A stretch of 64,000 nt of DNA from Alentia gelatinosa (GCA_950022655.1 OX465579.1:47161950-47225949), one strand, 5' to 3'; shown: positions 46,351 to 61,591, counted from the first letter of the stretch. Notes: generated by a model not told the origin, from the letters alone. Numbers and translations: made by a program.

Positions 46351-49210
46351 TTACATACTGGGAGACACCTCGGGAGCAATAGGTGGTACCGTTTTCCCAG
46401 ATAGCAGCAACTGAAGCGATGACCTTGGGACACGTCCGTTCTTGGCCGCGAGCAAGAGACTATTCTTATCACTCTGCGCGTGGAGAATTCCATCTTGCGC
46501 CACCTTGCTGGGTAGAGCACGTTTTTTGCTCGTCTTGATTGACTGGAACAATCTGCGGTTGATGTCATTTGAACGTGACTCTGTGATGTCGCGTCGGCCT
46601 CCATCTCTCTGTGACCTCTGCTCTTCTACTCCGGGAACGTGGCGCCTCGTCCTGACGATATGTCGTTGAAAGACCTTGCCGGGGTCACTGGGAGGATCCG
46701 TGTATGCTGGATAAGTCAGCGTGACGTAAGGCTGCTTCGTACTTTCACTACTAGGCGGCGCCACTGTCGTAACAGGAAATGTTGGGAAGCGGGTGAGCCG
46801 GGGGAAGTAGGTGGTCGGGAACCAATCAGGGTAAGTGTAGGGTGGGAATGTCGGGAACGTGGGCCTAGTGTGGGTATATGCTCCCAAGGTGGGCCACGTA
46901 AAGGCTGGATAGGTGTTGGGTCTGTATGTTTGCCTAGTAAATGCTGGAAGAGTGCGGTAAGGGACGGTGGGTTGAACGTCAGTGTTGCATGTCACACCAC
47001 CATAGGTAGGGAAGGTGTATCTCGTATAAGGGGACCATGTATATCGCGGTTGCATCTCGGCTCCATACGTAGGCCAAATTAATTTTGAATTGACGGGTAA
47101 CGCGTAGTCTCTCTTAGCATTTCGACTGTATCTTTTCCGACGTTTCGCTGCCTCAGACACATAATAAGCATGGTTAGGAAATGGGGTCTGCCTGGCTTTT
47201 GGTTGATCTACAGGATAGATATTCAGTGGATATACTCGTGTGTTCCGGGGATCTGTTTGTAGTTGCGGCGCGCCATAACCCGTCACCCACCCAGATGATC
47301 TGGTGAGAGGATAGATGGGATGTGGTGCTCGATTACCGTCAGATACCAAGAAGCCTGCGTGGGGATACACTGATGTGGCCTCGGCCTCCTGGTGAGTGTA
47401 GGCAGTACTAGACCATGCTCCATAATAAAATGTATTAGCTCTAGGTGTCGCCACGTGATTCACAGGCGTCCAGGAGTTGGCGGTTTGATGTCCGCTGGTT
47501 CTTGCCTCCCCAATACTGTCTGTAGTTTGCACTGGTGCTGTGAAAGAGAGAATCATAATGACTGCAGAAATTGGTTACCGGTTATGTTACGTTAGGTGAG
47601 GTGGTATGTATAAAACAGTGGATAATCTAACGGATCTCTACATTATTGATTATGCCTCAATATCTGCTTATTACTGCCAACAGGTTATACTGCAAGCCAT
47701 GGAGGAATACGCTGTACTACAATCCATTTATCTCAGGTAACCGAGTTCAGTTATATTTTCTGTCAAAAGCTTAATTGTCGTAATTACCGTGAAGATTTAT
47801 ACGAAATACGACACATTCTCTCTGCTGATCCACAGAACAGGTGTAAGGTGGTTCGTTTTTATGACTAAAGCAATTGAAACCCATTCCTCAGTCATTATCT
47901 ACCTACCTTCATGGCAAAGAGATCCTCCAATAATGAGTAACGGGAAAATGATTACATTTTGAACGACCTACAATGGATAAAAAGTAATGAAAAATCAATC
48001 ATATCATTCTGTGTACAATGAGGTAGAATAATACAATTATTCAGGTTGAATAACAACTTTTTGATAGAGATCCCTACATTTGGCATCATTGTCACCGTAG
48101 CATAATGCCTTCGAGCACACTATACCAGAATTCCATAAAATCTGCCGAAGGTATGAGGGCCATAAAGGCCCCGACTTAATCTAATAAAAGTTCTACCAAG
48201 ATAACATTGATATTAAGTGATTTTGTCATATCAGGACTAAAGGTGCCTGTGGTGGGAGGGATATTACATTAGGTACAGTTTGTAGATGCTGCAGTGAAGG
48301 TGTTCGATGAAAACGTAAAACGGTGAAACTAAGATGGTGGCGGTGGTGGCGGTGTGAGTACGGTAAGTCTCTTATATTTTGTCATAGTGAACACTGCCAA
48401 TAGGACAAGGCCGGCGTCGGTTCTGCAATACGTTATTACCATTACCAAAAACACCCCAAGGAAGAGCGGCATTAATCACGACAAGACACAGAATACACTA
48501 CATTTTGGATCCCTTCTCATTCATTCTTTTAGGATAAACATATTTTAGTCACATCACGTTTCCTACGCAGAAAGAGTTGAAATCCAACTCGTCGGTCTGC
48601 GTCACGTCGACATTTGATTTTTTTTTCTTCAAATCAAATACCTATCGTAACGTGTCCTTCACAACAACACTTTGTTAGACTATGAGGTGGAGTATCTCGC
48701 CACCGAATTTCGGAATGTGCCTATAAACTGTGGAAGAATAGATTTCAGAAATTATTGTTACGATGTCCTTTCAACTGTATATTGCATACCAAAGGGTTGT
48801 ATAACTCTTCTCGCACTCTCACATCTACAGGTGCAATTGCCAGATGGAAAATTGCAAGAATGTAGCGTTCGAAACTTACTCTAGTAAAAAAAAAACTTCC
48901 CTGTAGTCCAGCGATTTCTAAATCTCAACTGGCTTATTCGAACTTGAAAATCCTTAGTTTGTATCTTCTGCCTTAATGTATAGTAGCTTACACGTAGATA
49001 GTTTACATGGCAGTCCAGGTTATCAATCGAATATATATTCAAAGATCAATGATTCTTCTGCCCAAGAAGACAAGGAATGTTCATGACCAATAAGATAATT
49101 TCATATGAATAGATCTTACCTTCATCGTCGCCATCAGCATGGTAGACTGCGTAAATGGAAAGAACCTCTCCAGCCTTCAGTGAAGTCCTGGGTCTCTCTA
49201 TGAGGGGCAT
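46351..49210 (-). CDS. Pro/Tyr/Thr-rich protein with dibasic sites (two-exon model)
   Basis: Exon 1 is 49120-49210: ATG, 30 codons plus one base, then donor GTAAGA. Exon 2 is 47537-46351: acceptor TCTCTCTTTCACAG, phase 1, TAA stop. The joined model has 425 residues. Exon 1 encodes MPLIERPRTSLKAGEVLSIY then an HADGDDE acidic end. The exon 2 product is rich in Tyr, Pro and Thr, with repeated WPT/FPT/TYP motifs around the middle (YPAFTWPTLGAYTHTRPTF and similar), an RRKR furin-type site and an RTRR site, and a basic C-terminal third. It has one cysteine and no membrane segment. The function is unknown; composition recalls structural or matrix proteins. An in-frame stop sits just before the ATG and no signal peptide is visible, so an unseen upstream exon or different start is possible. 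The long exon 2 is the best supported part. Confidence 0.6.
47538..49119 (-). other. intron of the Pro/Tyr/Thr-rich gene
   Basis: A 1.58 kb intron bounded by GTAAGA (donor, minus strand) and TTTCACAG (acceptor). It is AT-rich with a GGTGGCG-rich patch near 48335-48352. No nested gene or repeat was recognised. Confidence 0.55.
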
Positions 49211-49831
49211 TTACTACACGAGTCTTTGGACATCCATGGTTCATTGTGAGGGGTATTTAGAGATAAGCGTGAACCTTTAGGCCCGGAAGGACATCCCGTG
49301 TGGTTCAGATGACTCTCCCCTCAATGGGGTCGTTTGAGGTCAAACTATGCATCTTCTTAAGTTAATAGTCGTGTGCACCTGTGTTGTCCTATTGGCTTTG
49401 ACCATGCCATTTCCTACCTATACTCACACAGGGCTATAGTTCTGTGTACTCGTATTTATGTGTATTTAACCTTCAAATATACCCAACCTATTCTTATTTT
49501 CAAAACAAATCGTGTATGCTTTTTTGTTTAGATAAGGTTTTATTGCAGTTGACAGAAGGTGATTAGTGATTAAAGCCTATATTATTTCAGATAATATCAG
49601 AAATACTCTTTTTAACCTTCCTGGAACTTTGCCCCCAGGTAAAGGCCATTTTATTGGTTCCTTCTTTGACAACAAATTGCGTTTTCAGATACACCACTAG
49701 TATGATAGCATTCCCTTCCGTTATTGGTGGAAAAAATTAGAGGTATTTAGATATACATCAGTGGCATTATACAGGCTTGGGAGTGCAGGATTCCGATTCC
49801 AAATCAACCAAAATGTTATAAATTACAGTTG

Positions 49832-49837
49832 TTTATT
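49832..49837 (-). terminator. polyadenylation signal for the 114-residue secreted-protein gene
   Basis: AATAAA on the minus strand, about 200 bp downstream of the TGA at 50034-50036. Confidence 0.5.
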
Positions 49838-50033
49838 CAAGAGAATATGAAAAATATAGTGAATAAAAATTAAAAGAACCATGTAGTTTACATATATTGC
49901 TTAAGACGGAACAAGTCTGCTATTACCTTGGCTGATTTAATCATGTAAATGTATCATATCCTCCAGTCTGGTCGTGACTGGACAAGACAAGACCCCAGAT
50001 ACCGGACTGAAGACACATGTCGGCAGGGTTTTC

Positions 50034-52262
50034 TCATGGTTCTATCTCCTTGGACTTCTCCATCCACGTATTCTCTAGCTCTGCCTCGTGAATGGCCACA
50101 GGTGGTATCATTAAATGTCGTCTTCTAGCTGAGACTAGTCTTGGTATGTTCAGCTTAGGGATCTTCATCTTCAACATCTTCAGACGCTCCAGCTCGGAGA
50201 GATGAACCTTTGACTTAAGTTTCTCAATAACCTGTGATGATACTTCTGTCAGAAATTTGGAATTCAGCCAGGCCTCTCCTGTTTAAAGATCACACATATA
50301 ACACCTTGCTCTGTATCAACTATAGATTATAAGTCAGCTGACAGTTGGCAAAGACTTCCTTGTTGATTCATACAATAGTACAGTTATCCGTATAGACTCA
50401 CGATGCATGACAGTATTGTTTCTAGATAGGTTCGTTTAAGGTCACTTTCTTGCTACTACTGATTTTCCCAATATCCATGTTTTGCTTATTTCAAACTTAC
50501 AGGTAGATCATTTTCTTGAAAGGCATTGGGGTAATATCATTAAGAAAAGCCGATCTCAAATCTGGTCAACAAACAATACTCTTAGCCTGATGTTAACTTA
50601 GGAGAGTCTCACCTTTTGCCCGTGAGGGTACCTTTTGTGCGGCGTTTTCCTGAATCAACACCACAGCCACGACCCCCAAAAGTAGGATCAGGATATGCAG
50701 CCCCTGTGTTGAAAAGACAATAGATAGTGATGATCGAGATGAACTAATGAAACAAGTAATATTACCTTATGAAATCAGGAAACCTTTTGAGCAGCCTATG
50801 TAATAAGTTCGAATAAAGTGTGACATAGGTATCGGTATATTTGTCTTTATGTAAGTTGATTGCCTTCTAGAGACTAAAATATTTTAAAACAACCTATTCC
50901 AAAAGAGTAGTGCCATATCCTTCTAAGTATCATATCATATATGATTAAATACCTATGCACTAACTCTATGTGACTACGTACCGCCTGTGGGGGGTGTAAT
51001 AATTACGCACATATTGCAAAGTACACCTTGTACCATTGTACCCAGATACAGATTGCGTGCTTTGAACCTTACTACTGTCCTTTGTCCCTACTAAGGTTAA
51101 ACCTTACTACGGTGTGCTTTGACCCTAGTATGGTGTGCTTTGAAGAAATAACACATTCTGATCGGCTGAGAGGCCAGAAGCGCTCGTCGAAGTGGAAAAT
51201 TTAAACATGGCAGATCACCATTACTTCCTGACTTTGGAGATGTTTTATAAACTCCTCATAAAGACAAAAAGTGGGTAACCACAGCAAGATGACATTAGCA
51301 ATGCGTTGGGCAGGCTGCTGCCACATAGTAAATTTGGAGCCCCACGTTATTTACATATCATATATCTCCCAACTCTTGAACCAGTATACTACTGATTCGG
51401 AAGTGCAACACACAGGATGCGCGAAAATATGTTAATCTCCTCTCCACTCTCCAAATCGTAGACTCTGCTTTTCGGTAAGCGTGCATATGACAGAAGATAC
51501 AATTGGAGAGTGGCCAGTGACAACATACTCTCCATATTGTAGTCAATAGCGGTAAGCTTGAGCGAACCTAACCTCAGCTGGGGGAGTCTATTTGAGTTAA
51601 TCTCTTAACCCGTTAATCTTGTGATGTACCCACTGCACTGGCCAACAGTCAGAGTCAAGGTACGGTCAGTTTGGGCGAATTATAAACAATCTAAGGTACA
51701 TCATGATATAATAACATAGATGATGATGCCAATACATACCTACTTATTGTGGTGTCTCCAATGAATTCGTTCAGGACGAGTTCTATGAACTCGTTATGAA
51801 CGAATTTATCAGAGAGACCTCAATGAGTATGTGAGTATTGGCGTCATTACTATGTTTTTGCATAGTATTTAACAGAACGCTATAAAACAAATACTAAGAA
51901 GGAAATTGAATGAGTGTTTGGTATGTGTCCTCGTTCGCCATCGAGTTTGGAGTGCTCAGTAATATGAACGAGGCAATAGCCGAGTGAATATTCTGAACCA
52001 CACCAAACGAGATGGTGAACAGGGACTCAGACCAAGCACGAATATGTTTCTGATTTTATCTTAGCCAGGAAATATTCATCTCTTAATCACCCGTTGAGAA
52101 CGAGTTACCGTTCTCGCAAGCCTGTTGAGAACAAGTTCGTAGTGCTAAGCCTATGGACGTTTATACCAGGCTAAGATAAATATCAATACCTTTACTTTTA
52201 ACCCGAACTGAGTATAACACAAATGAAATTTGCACGATATGCATTGCCCTTACCTTTACCAT
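50034..52262 (-). CDS. small secreted Lys-rich protein (three-exon model)
   Basis: Exon 1 is 52262-52254 (ATG GTA AAG, donor GTAAGG). Exon 2 is 50703-50613 (acceptor TTCAACACAG, donor GTGAGA). Exon 3 is 50278-50034 (acceptor CTTTAAACAG, TGA stop). Coding lengths 9, 91 and 245 join in frame to 114 residues. Residues 1-22 are a classic signal peptide: MVK followed by GLHILILLLGVVAVVLIQE. The mature part has no cysteine and is Lys/Arg/Leu-rich, with an amphipathic helical segment (SSQVIEKLKSKVHLSELERL, then KMLKMKIPKLNIPRL), an ARRRH basic site and an acidic tail. No known family was recognised; a processed peptide or a matrix or immune effector is possible. Splice phases and signal peptide agree across three exons, which supports the model. 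Confidence 0.6.
51761..51809. repeat. short palindrome of GAACGA words
   Basis: GAATTCGTTCAGGACGAGTT is followed by CTATGAACTCGTTATGAACG and AATTT, an imperfect palindrome about 110 bp before unit G. It shares the GAACGAG/CTCGTT word with that unit. Confidence 0.7.
51921..52180 (+). mobile_element. modular palindromic unit G (in intron 1 of the secreted-protein gene)
   Basis: The outer stem (GTGTCCTCGTTCGCCATC with GATGGTGAACAGGGAC) and inner stem (GTTTGGAGTGCTCAGTAATA with its imperfect complement) surround the core AACGAGGCAATAGCCGAGTG. The left box TTTATCTTAGCC is at 52055-52066 and the inverted right box GGCTAAGATAAA at 52169-52180, preceded by TAAGCCTATGGACG, which shares TAAGCCTATGG with unit A. 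Boxed palindromes use GAGAACGAG and TTCTCG. It ends only about 70 bp from the exon 1 donor. Confidence 0.7.
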
Positions 52263-53922
52263 GGTAGTTCTTTGCAGAAATATTGCCCAGAGAAAATGCC
52301 CACGTAGGTTGGTTCTTGATTAGCCTTGAGGCCGTCACGAAAGCAGCTTTCCTCACGATCGCGGAGTTAATGTCTGACAAGATTCAGTGGTTGTTAATAA
52401 CTACTCGCACAGTGGACCCTGATGTTAGTCTCACGACCACAGATGTTCTTGGTGACTTGGACCCTATATTTAGCCCACATGACCACCATACATATTGTTC
52501 AGACCAATATCTGACATTTCAATGGGCATGTGAACATTGTAATGAGATTGTCCGTTCTTCCGCTAGGACCGAGGTGAGGGTAGTTTCATAGATCTATACG
52601 TGGCCGAGTTGACCAAACAACTTCAAAGCAACATATCCTTAAATATTGGAGGATTTGGTTTGTGAGCTTGTTTTATTTATAATACCTGTTTAGATTATCT
52701 TCAGGGTACGTTCAGTGGTTGTATCGTAATTTGAGTTACTCCGTCTCCTATATGGTGGTTTGAATCTGCATGTTGCCTCATTAATACTCCAGATATGATT
52801 GAAATAACATAGGATCATCGCCTGCGGTTGTGCATAACACATTGGCAGGCAAGGGTATCCTATACCTATCTTTATCTATGAGGAAATACAGAGACAATTA
52901 TAAACTATCAAGCTTGGACAGCCTAGACTTGTTAATTTAATCCCCTAGTTTGTCCCAGCTGTCTAATTTTCAAAAACACAACTGAGACAAGACTGAGCTG
53001 TAATTTGACCAAGCGACAGCCTAACTAAACAACGCACAGCTAGGTGGCGCTTAACGATAACTCATGTATAGTCACGAAATATAAGATACAGCCAATTGGT
53101 GTGGTACATTCACTAATACCACATGATCGGTCTATGGACTTCATTAAATTCAATTTTACTGTAACAGCATTAGTATAAGTACATATAAGTACAAATCTGC
53201 TTACATCTCTGTTTAAGTCTGAATTATCCCCTGGACACAGAGACATGAAAATAACATGCGCTAAACAAACCCTGCTTTACAAACCCAAGTGCATCCATAC
53301 TAAAAGCTGGGTAAAAATAACAATTGGCTATTGTCAAATACCCTAAATCACTTTCCTCTTTCCATTTTTCCCCAATACGATCCTTTGCAGCCCCTCTCTT
53401 TTAAGGGGTTTGCATTCCTTTGATCTAATTCACCACCTTTGATTACTCAATTTAGTTTATGGCGAAGATTATAATTGTCTTGATTATCCACCTTATAAGA
53501 AGTCACCATTGAGAACACATAGGAGGTGTGTATATAGACGGAGGGGTTGTATCCTCGCAGGAGGATACTTGAAAACGTCCCTGAAACATCATCTAGCTTG
53601 CAAAATAATGCCCGAAGGATCTCCGGCCATTATGTCATTCCTTTATTACTTGAATTTCCTATGCTGAATAATAAATACAATATTCCTTTTCATAAAAGCA
53701 GCTTTATTTGCACAATAGTACAGACATATTCTTTCCATGATTACATGTTACATACATAGTCTCTGCGTGGTTACAAAAGTTTGAGATGATACATAGTATT
53801 GAACATGAAATGATTTCAGTCCTGAGGGCGGGCGGCTGAGCGGGTGGCTGTGTGGGTGGCGGCCGCATTCACACTACTTCTAACAAGGCAGGGGCCGAGT
53901 CGGAGTCGCAGTTGGAGTCGGG
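52263..53922. other. gene-free stretch, probable 5' flank of the secreted-protein gene
   Basis: Any 5' UTR and promoter of the minus-strand gene should lie here. A minus-strand TATAAATA at about 52674-52681 is one candidate but lies about 410 bp from the ATG. A 102-codon plus frame at 52283-52591 shows no domain and is not called. Confidence 0.4.
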
Positions 53923-54403
53923 AGGAGGACTTCAGGCGCACAGAGACACTGGGGGGAGGCGATTATATAGTGAGCCTGACTGTCCACGCATTGAAATGGT
54001 GTTTTAAAGTTTTAAAAAAATCAGAAAAACTGTAAAAAAACAACTTAATGCATGGTTTATCATGTGTAATTAATCAATTTATACTCAATCAGGTTTTATA
54101 AAGGTTTTATAAAATAAATTGGTAATATAAGATTGCATTTTTCATATAAAATAGACTTGGATGGTTAATGGTAAATGAAAACACTGATGTCCCCAAGTGG
54201 CAGAGGTCGGAATTATTGGATAGTGGCGTAAATAAATAGAATCAGGTGTATATATGACATTTATAAAACCGCACCATGGACACGTATATACGCCACTAGA
54301 TAAGGCATCTACAAGACGTCTAATAGGTCGAACTTCTAGACGCAAAATCCTACTGTTAGACGCGTTTCGAATACATTTGTAAAGCGGTAAGTTTTGTGCA
54401 GTG
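53923..54403. mobile_element. inverted relative of the 827 bp GGCGTATATA element
   Basis: Read in reverse, this matches 21774-22260. Shared segments include ACTTACCGCTTTAC, GCGTCTAACAGTAGGATTTTG, CCATCCAAGTCT, TTATATTACCAATT and CGCCTCCCCCCAGTGTCTCT. The end at 54403 (TTTTGTGCAGTG) is the same terminus as CACTGCACGAAA. The other terminus was not found, so this copy is truncated. Confidence 0.75.
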
Positions 54404-54453
54404 TTAAAATGGCATTTCGTGATAATTATATTGTATATAATAAGGAAACGTAG

Positions 54454-57574
<3,121 letters not shown>

Positions 57575-57584
57575 TATATAAAAG
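57575..57584 (+). promoter_or_regulatory. candidate TATA box of the Ly6-type gene
   Basis: TATATAAAAG lies 170 bp upstream of the ATG at 57754, which would place transcription start near 57605. No in-frame ATG intervenes with a better context. Confidence 0.45.
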
Positions 57585-57753
57585 CGGCACATTAAAACTG
57601 TTTCAGTGTACACTTTTATTCACAGAAGCGTCTCATAGACACGCCATAGGTTCCTGCCGCGCCAGAAACACAAGGGACCCTCTGAGGAGGTATATAATGT
57701 CTCGGGACTCGACTAGGTGGCGCCGGTTGTGCTGATGCTGTCATTCCAACAAT

Positions 57754-60700
57754 ATGACGCGCCTCCTGGTGGTAATAACAGGCATTCTCACCATCTTCCT
57801 GGTGGTTGCAGGTGAGTAGCACATAATCTCCTAACATCGTCGAAGACCTAACCACGCTTTTAGATTTGAATAAAGAGTGAGGTACATAATATGAAATATG
57901 CCACTGGCATAACCTCTAAGACCATTGTATTATGATGTGATAATATGCTATTGTGACTATTACTATCTTGGTATTCGTCTGTTCACACATATAACGCTGT
58001 AAGAGACGATGATGATGTTATGCCGCAATAGATATTTCGAAAAAGCAGGTTAGTTTCAAATAGCGTTTGCTAACGCAAGTCAGTCCAAAAGTATCGTTCT
58101 TGTTAGTATTACAGTTTGCAAGTATGTATCATTCATTACAGAAAAGAATCTTGCTGTAATGTTTCGCTTGGATTACCGTTTTGGAACATTTATTGGATAG
58201 AAGGCAACGGTCATATACGAGCCTCATCACAGCCTGGTTAATTTTTTGTTTTTATCATACCCCTTGGAACAACAGAAATCCATTACCATACCGCCCAATA
58301 CGATGAACTATCTTCGTGGCCTATTTCCCCAACCTTGATACGCCACCTTTACCAACATCCTGGCCCTATGCCCAGAGTTTCTTTTTAGGTCTATATTCTT
58401 CCTTCTATTAAAACTATAACCACAACACATGTAAACACTATAGTTAGCTTATAGAGTATATATTTGATATACCATTCTCAGAGGGCGGTAGTCCGGCGTG
58501 TGGGTTCGCTGGCGGTGTTTGTAAGAACCGATATGATGGGTGTGAGAATGGAGTCTTCGTGGAGGATCTGTGCGGAGGACCCATCTACTACCAGTGTTGT
58601 GTGTTTCATCCTGTCATAGACGAAGAAGGTATGTTAGCCATGTTTGTCCATGCACTTATGTCATTTGTCACTTCTGGTGGCCTACCGGAGGTAAATACAA
58701 TATCATACCTTATATTTTGATCAGGAATATTACATTATATTACTGTTAACCTTGATACTCCATCCTCGCCGTTATATTGCCTTAGAAATGGAGGTATGGG
58801 GGTATTTCGTGATTTTCCCAGGGTGAGAAGTATCATAGAGTTCCCCACAGTTTGGACAGTGACAGGCCCTTTGTTCTCTACGAAACCGTACACCTCGTTC
58901 ACACATAATCCCGGTTTCCATTTCACCCCTGGTATTCATTCCTCATAGACTTGATATTGGAACTCAAACTCAAAAGAAATACTCAATTGAGAACTATGTC
59001 AAAAATGTTAGCCAGTTAGTCAATGTGAGGGGTGAGAAAAATGCAGAAACCTACACAAACGATCAAATATATTTTTTGTATGGTCCAACATGAGTGAACC
59101 TTATGAGAACGATCAACTGTGACCAAGAAATGTCCTTAAGGACGAGGCTAGTTGCAAGAGTCTGCCGCTAGAGGATGACAGGTTTTTACAGTTGTTATGT
59201 TTAAATAGTCATCTAACAAATTGCTATGGGCAACCACATATATTCTTTTTCATATATACCTAAGTCATATCCTGTTTTGAATAAAATGTCAAAATTGTAT
59301 ACAAATCTGATGACTGCTCCTCATAAATATTCTTTACCGTAACATTGACAAAATGATGCCTTAGGGCATCATGCGTTGCGGTGATGCCCGGACGCACCAT
59401 GCGGCAATAGCGCCGTGATGCCTACTGGTATCAAGCGTCCTTAAAGGGTTAAACAATAGACTAGCACTGACGTCATGAATTGGACAATACACAACTTGAT
59501 CGATAATGCCAAAATACTGAAAAAGGTTTCTATATGTATTGGCAATATTTTTTTTATATATTTGATATTTTACTGATTTTAGTATCCTAGCTAAAGTAAC
59601 AATCAATTGGCAAATTTATGATAAAAACACCGACAGAATCTCTTGAAAATATGAGTGTTATGGCGTTTATGATCTGTTTCAGCTCTGAACAGACCCAAAT
59701 GGAGGAACTGCCACAACTGTTTCTATTCCGTAAGCCGCAAACTGGAGCGAGGAAACAGTGATTGTCTGACGTGGGACCAGCATGGAGAGGAGAGAGGCAT
59801 CACCACTGTGAACTGTACGGGCATGTGTAGTGTGAGTAAATATGAGACTTGAAGCGGGTCAGGGCTTAAAATCGCGGAGTGAGGGATTCTCATCTTCTTC
59901 TCTAATACGAATCCATCTATAAAAGAAATAGTCCTGAGCGTTTAATATGGGACAAAAGACTAGTTTTTCTAACTTGATAAAGGCAAATCGCTGTTGTGTT
60001 ATGAATAATAGGGCGATTTTTATAAACGAAACATTGTTAGAAAGCTAAGACCTGGGCCTATCTGGTGGTATATACCTGATATACCTGTGTCATGGCTAAG
60101 ATGTATTGTCATAGATTGAACATTGGAATTTCTAAGGTTAAAAACACTAAAACATGTTACCTTCATGTCTTAAACACCCTATCTTCTTAGCTATTTGAAG
60201 TCAATTAAAATTATACTTATATTGCCAGGATGTGATAGAGATACAGGAGCATTATGGCAGATGACAAAGAGTCCAAAAGAGCCCTAAAACGTGATTTTCT
60301 GATATTATTGCATTTTTGGCATATGGCATAGCTAGAAACGGCCAGTTGTATTATTTGGGGGTTCATCTACAAACCACTCTTTATTTAAAGTATCTATGAT
60401 GATTATTGACTGAGATAGGACTGAAGGAAAATCAAGTATTACTTGCTTACTTATAATGTCAGTGATTCAAGCCAAAGTTCTTTGATAAAATAACAGGTGG
60501 CACCACAACTTTAGAATCTAACACCTGAAAGGTTCTGTTATGTATTCTTTATGAAGTCACCTTCTCCAGACTTGCACAGAATATAGTAAATATGTTGTAC
60601 TACACGTTAAAGATTTAAAAATCAGAATTGAAGAAAATTAAATTTATCAATAGATTTCCTATAAAAGGCAGGCAAATGTAAATTGGTCCAATTCACCTTT

Positions 60701-61591
60701 TGGGTTAGGCCAAACTCGACACAATGTTATATTTCACTCATTTGGTATTAATCAAAAGTACTAGTTTCAATTGATTACGGGGCCCTCCCACCTACTACGA
60801 CAGGCTACGACGGGCTACAATTAAGTCCGGTGCGTGTCGGCGACAACGTCGGCGACACGCACCGCCGTCGGTAACTTAATCGTAGTCCGTCGTAGTGGAG
60901 GGTTGCTTTTTGTACCCGGCTGGTCGGCGACAAAAAGAATAGCAGGAAAACTCTTTTAACTATCTACTAGAGGTAACATATATACAATCTGTTATAATTT
61001 AAAGAAATAAAGCATCGATATAATTGATTTTTCAATAGTATATACATAACAATACCATATTGTTCTTGAGACAATAAAGACTTAGTTCCATGCTAAACTT
61101 TAAAATGATTAATTTGAGACCCTTAATCTTTATCGAATGACTTTATCGTAGCCCGTCGGCGCCCAGCGCGTGTGTCGGCTACAAGACCTGACTAATTGAC
61201 AGGTACGTCGGCGACAACTACACGATTTGTTCAGTTTGTCGCCGACGCGGCCAAAGGGTTAATCGTAGACTTAATCGTAGTAGGTGAGAGGGGCCCCTAA
61301 TTGTCAGTATTTAAAAGGCCCCAGGAGGCGCCACTGTTTATCGTAGGATATGCCTTTAAGTAGCCAGATTGTTGCTTGCAGAAGGAGCTGCTGAAACTAG
61401 ACGATAGGAACTTTCAGCTGGTGAGGCGATGCAACATGGACTGTCACCCCGAAACGCAGAACCCCATGCTCCATGTTGACTGCTGCTGGGGGGACCTCTG
61501 CAATACGGCTGTAGAGTACTCCACCAGTCGCTGTCTCCTTGCCTTCGCTCTCCTCTCCAGTATGTGCCTTTGGATGGCCGCCTATGGGTAA
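57754..61591 (+). CDS. GPI-anchored Ly6/uPAR (three-finger) protein with N-terminal six-Cys module
   Basis: Exons are 57754-57811, 58482-58628, 59683-59831 and 61382-61591. The donors are GTGAGT, GTATGT and GTGAGT; the acceptors follow TTCTCAG, TGTTTCAG and GCTTGCAG. The phases 1, 1 and 0 join to 187 residues plus TAA. Residues 1-19 are a signal peptide (MTRLLVVITGILTIFLVVA). Exon 2 encodes a six-cysteine module at residues 26-59, spaced C-x6-C-x6-C-x9-C-x7-CC, with AGGVCKN and a terminal QCCV. Exons 3-4 form a ten-cysteine LU domain (78-159), opening CHNC and closing with the hallmark CCWGDLCN. Residues 160-187 are hydrophobic after a small-residue stretch, as for GPI attachment. LU proteins act at the cell surface as receptor modulators or toxin-like ligands. 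The added CC-ending module is unusual and its role is unknown; its spacing recalls beta-defensins and also a Cys module found next to peptidoglycan-hydrolase domains. Confidence 0.82.
59341..59452. mobile_element. right part of a TTAA MITE with GATGCC palindromes (in intron 2)
   Basis: GATGCCTTAGGGCATCATGC, GTGATGCCCGGACGCACCAT and GTGATGCCTACTGGTATCAA are followed by GTCCTTAAAGGGTTAA at 59437-59452, the same terminal sequence as the 33860-34213 element. The left end was not located. Confidence 0.6.
60779..61297. mobile_element. 519 bp MITE with GGGGCCC ends (in intron 3)
   Basis: The left end GGGGCCCTCCCACCTACTAC and the right end GTAGTAGGTGAGAGGGGCCC plus C form an inverted repeat. Subterminal CTACGACGGGCTACAATTAA and TTAATCGTAGTCCGTCGTAG words, and CGTCGGCGACA palindromes, fill the interior. 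It lies wholly in intron 3 of the Ly6-type gene. The flanks (TTAC and TAAT) do not give a clear target duplication. Confidence 0.75.

Noticed and set aside
47525..47556. ATG at 47556 as the start of the Pro/Tyr/Thr-rich protein
   Set aside because: The ATG lies in a pyrimidine-rich tract ending TTTCACAG, which fits a splice acceptor much better than a translated start.
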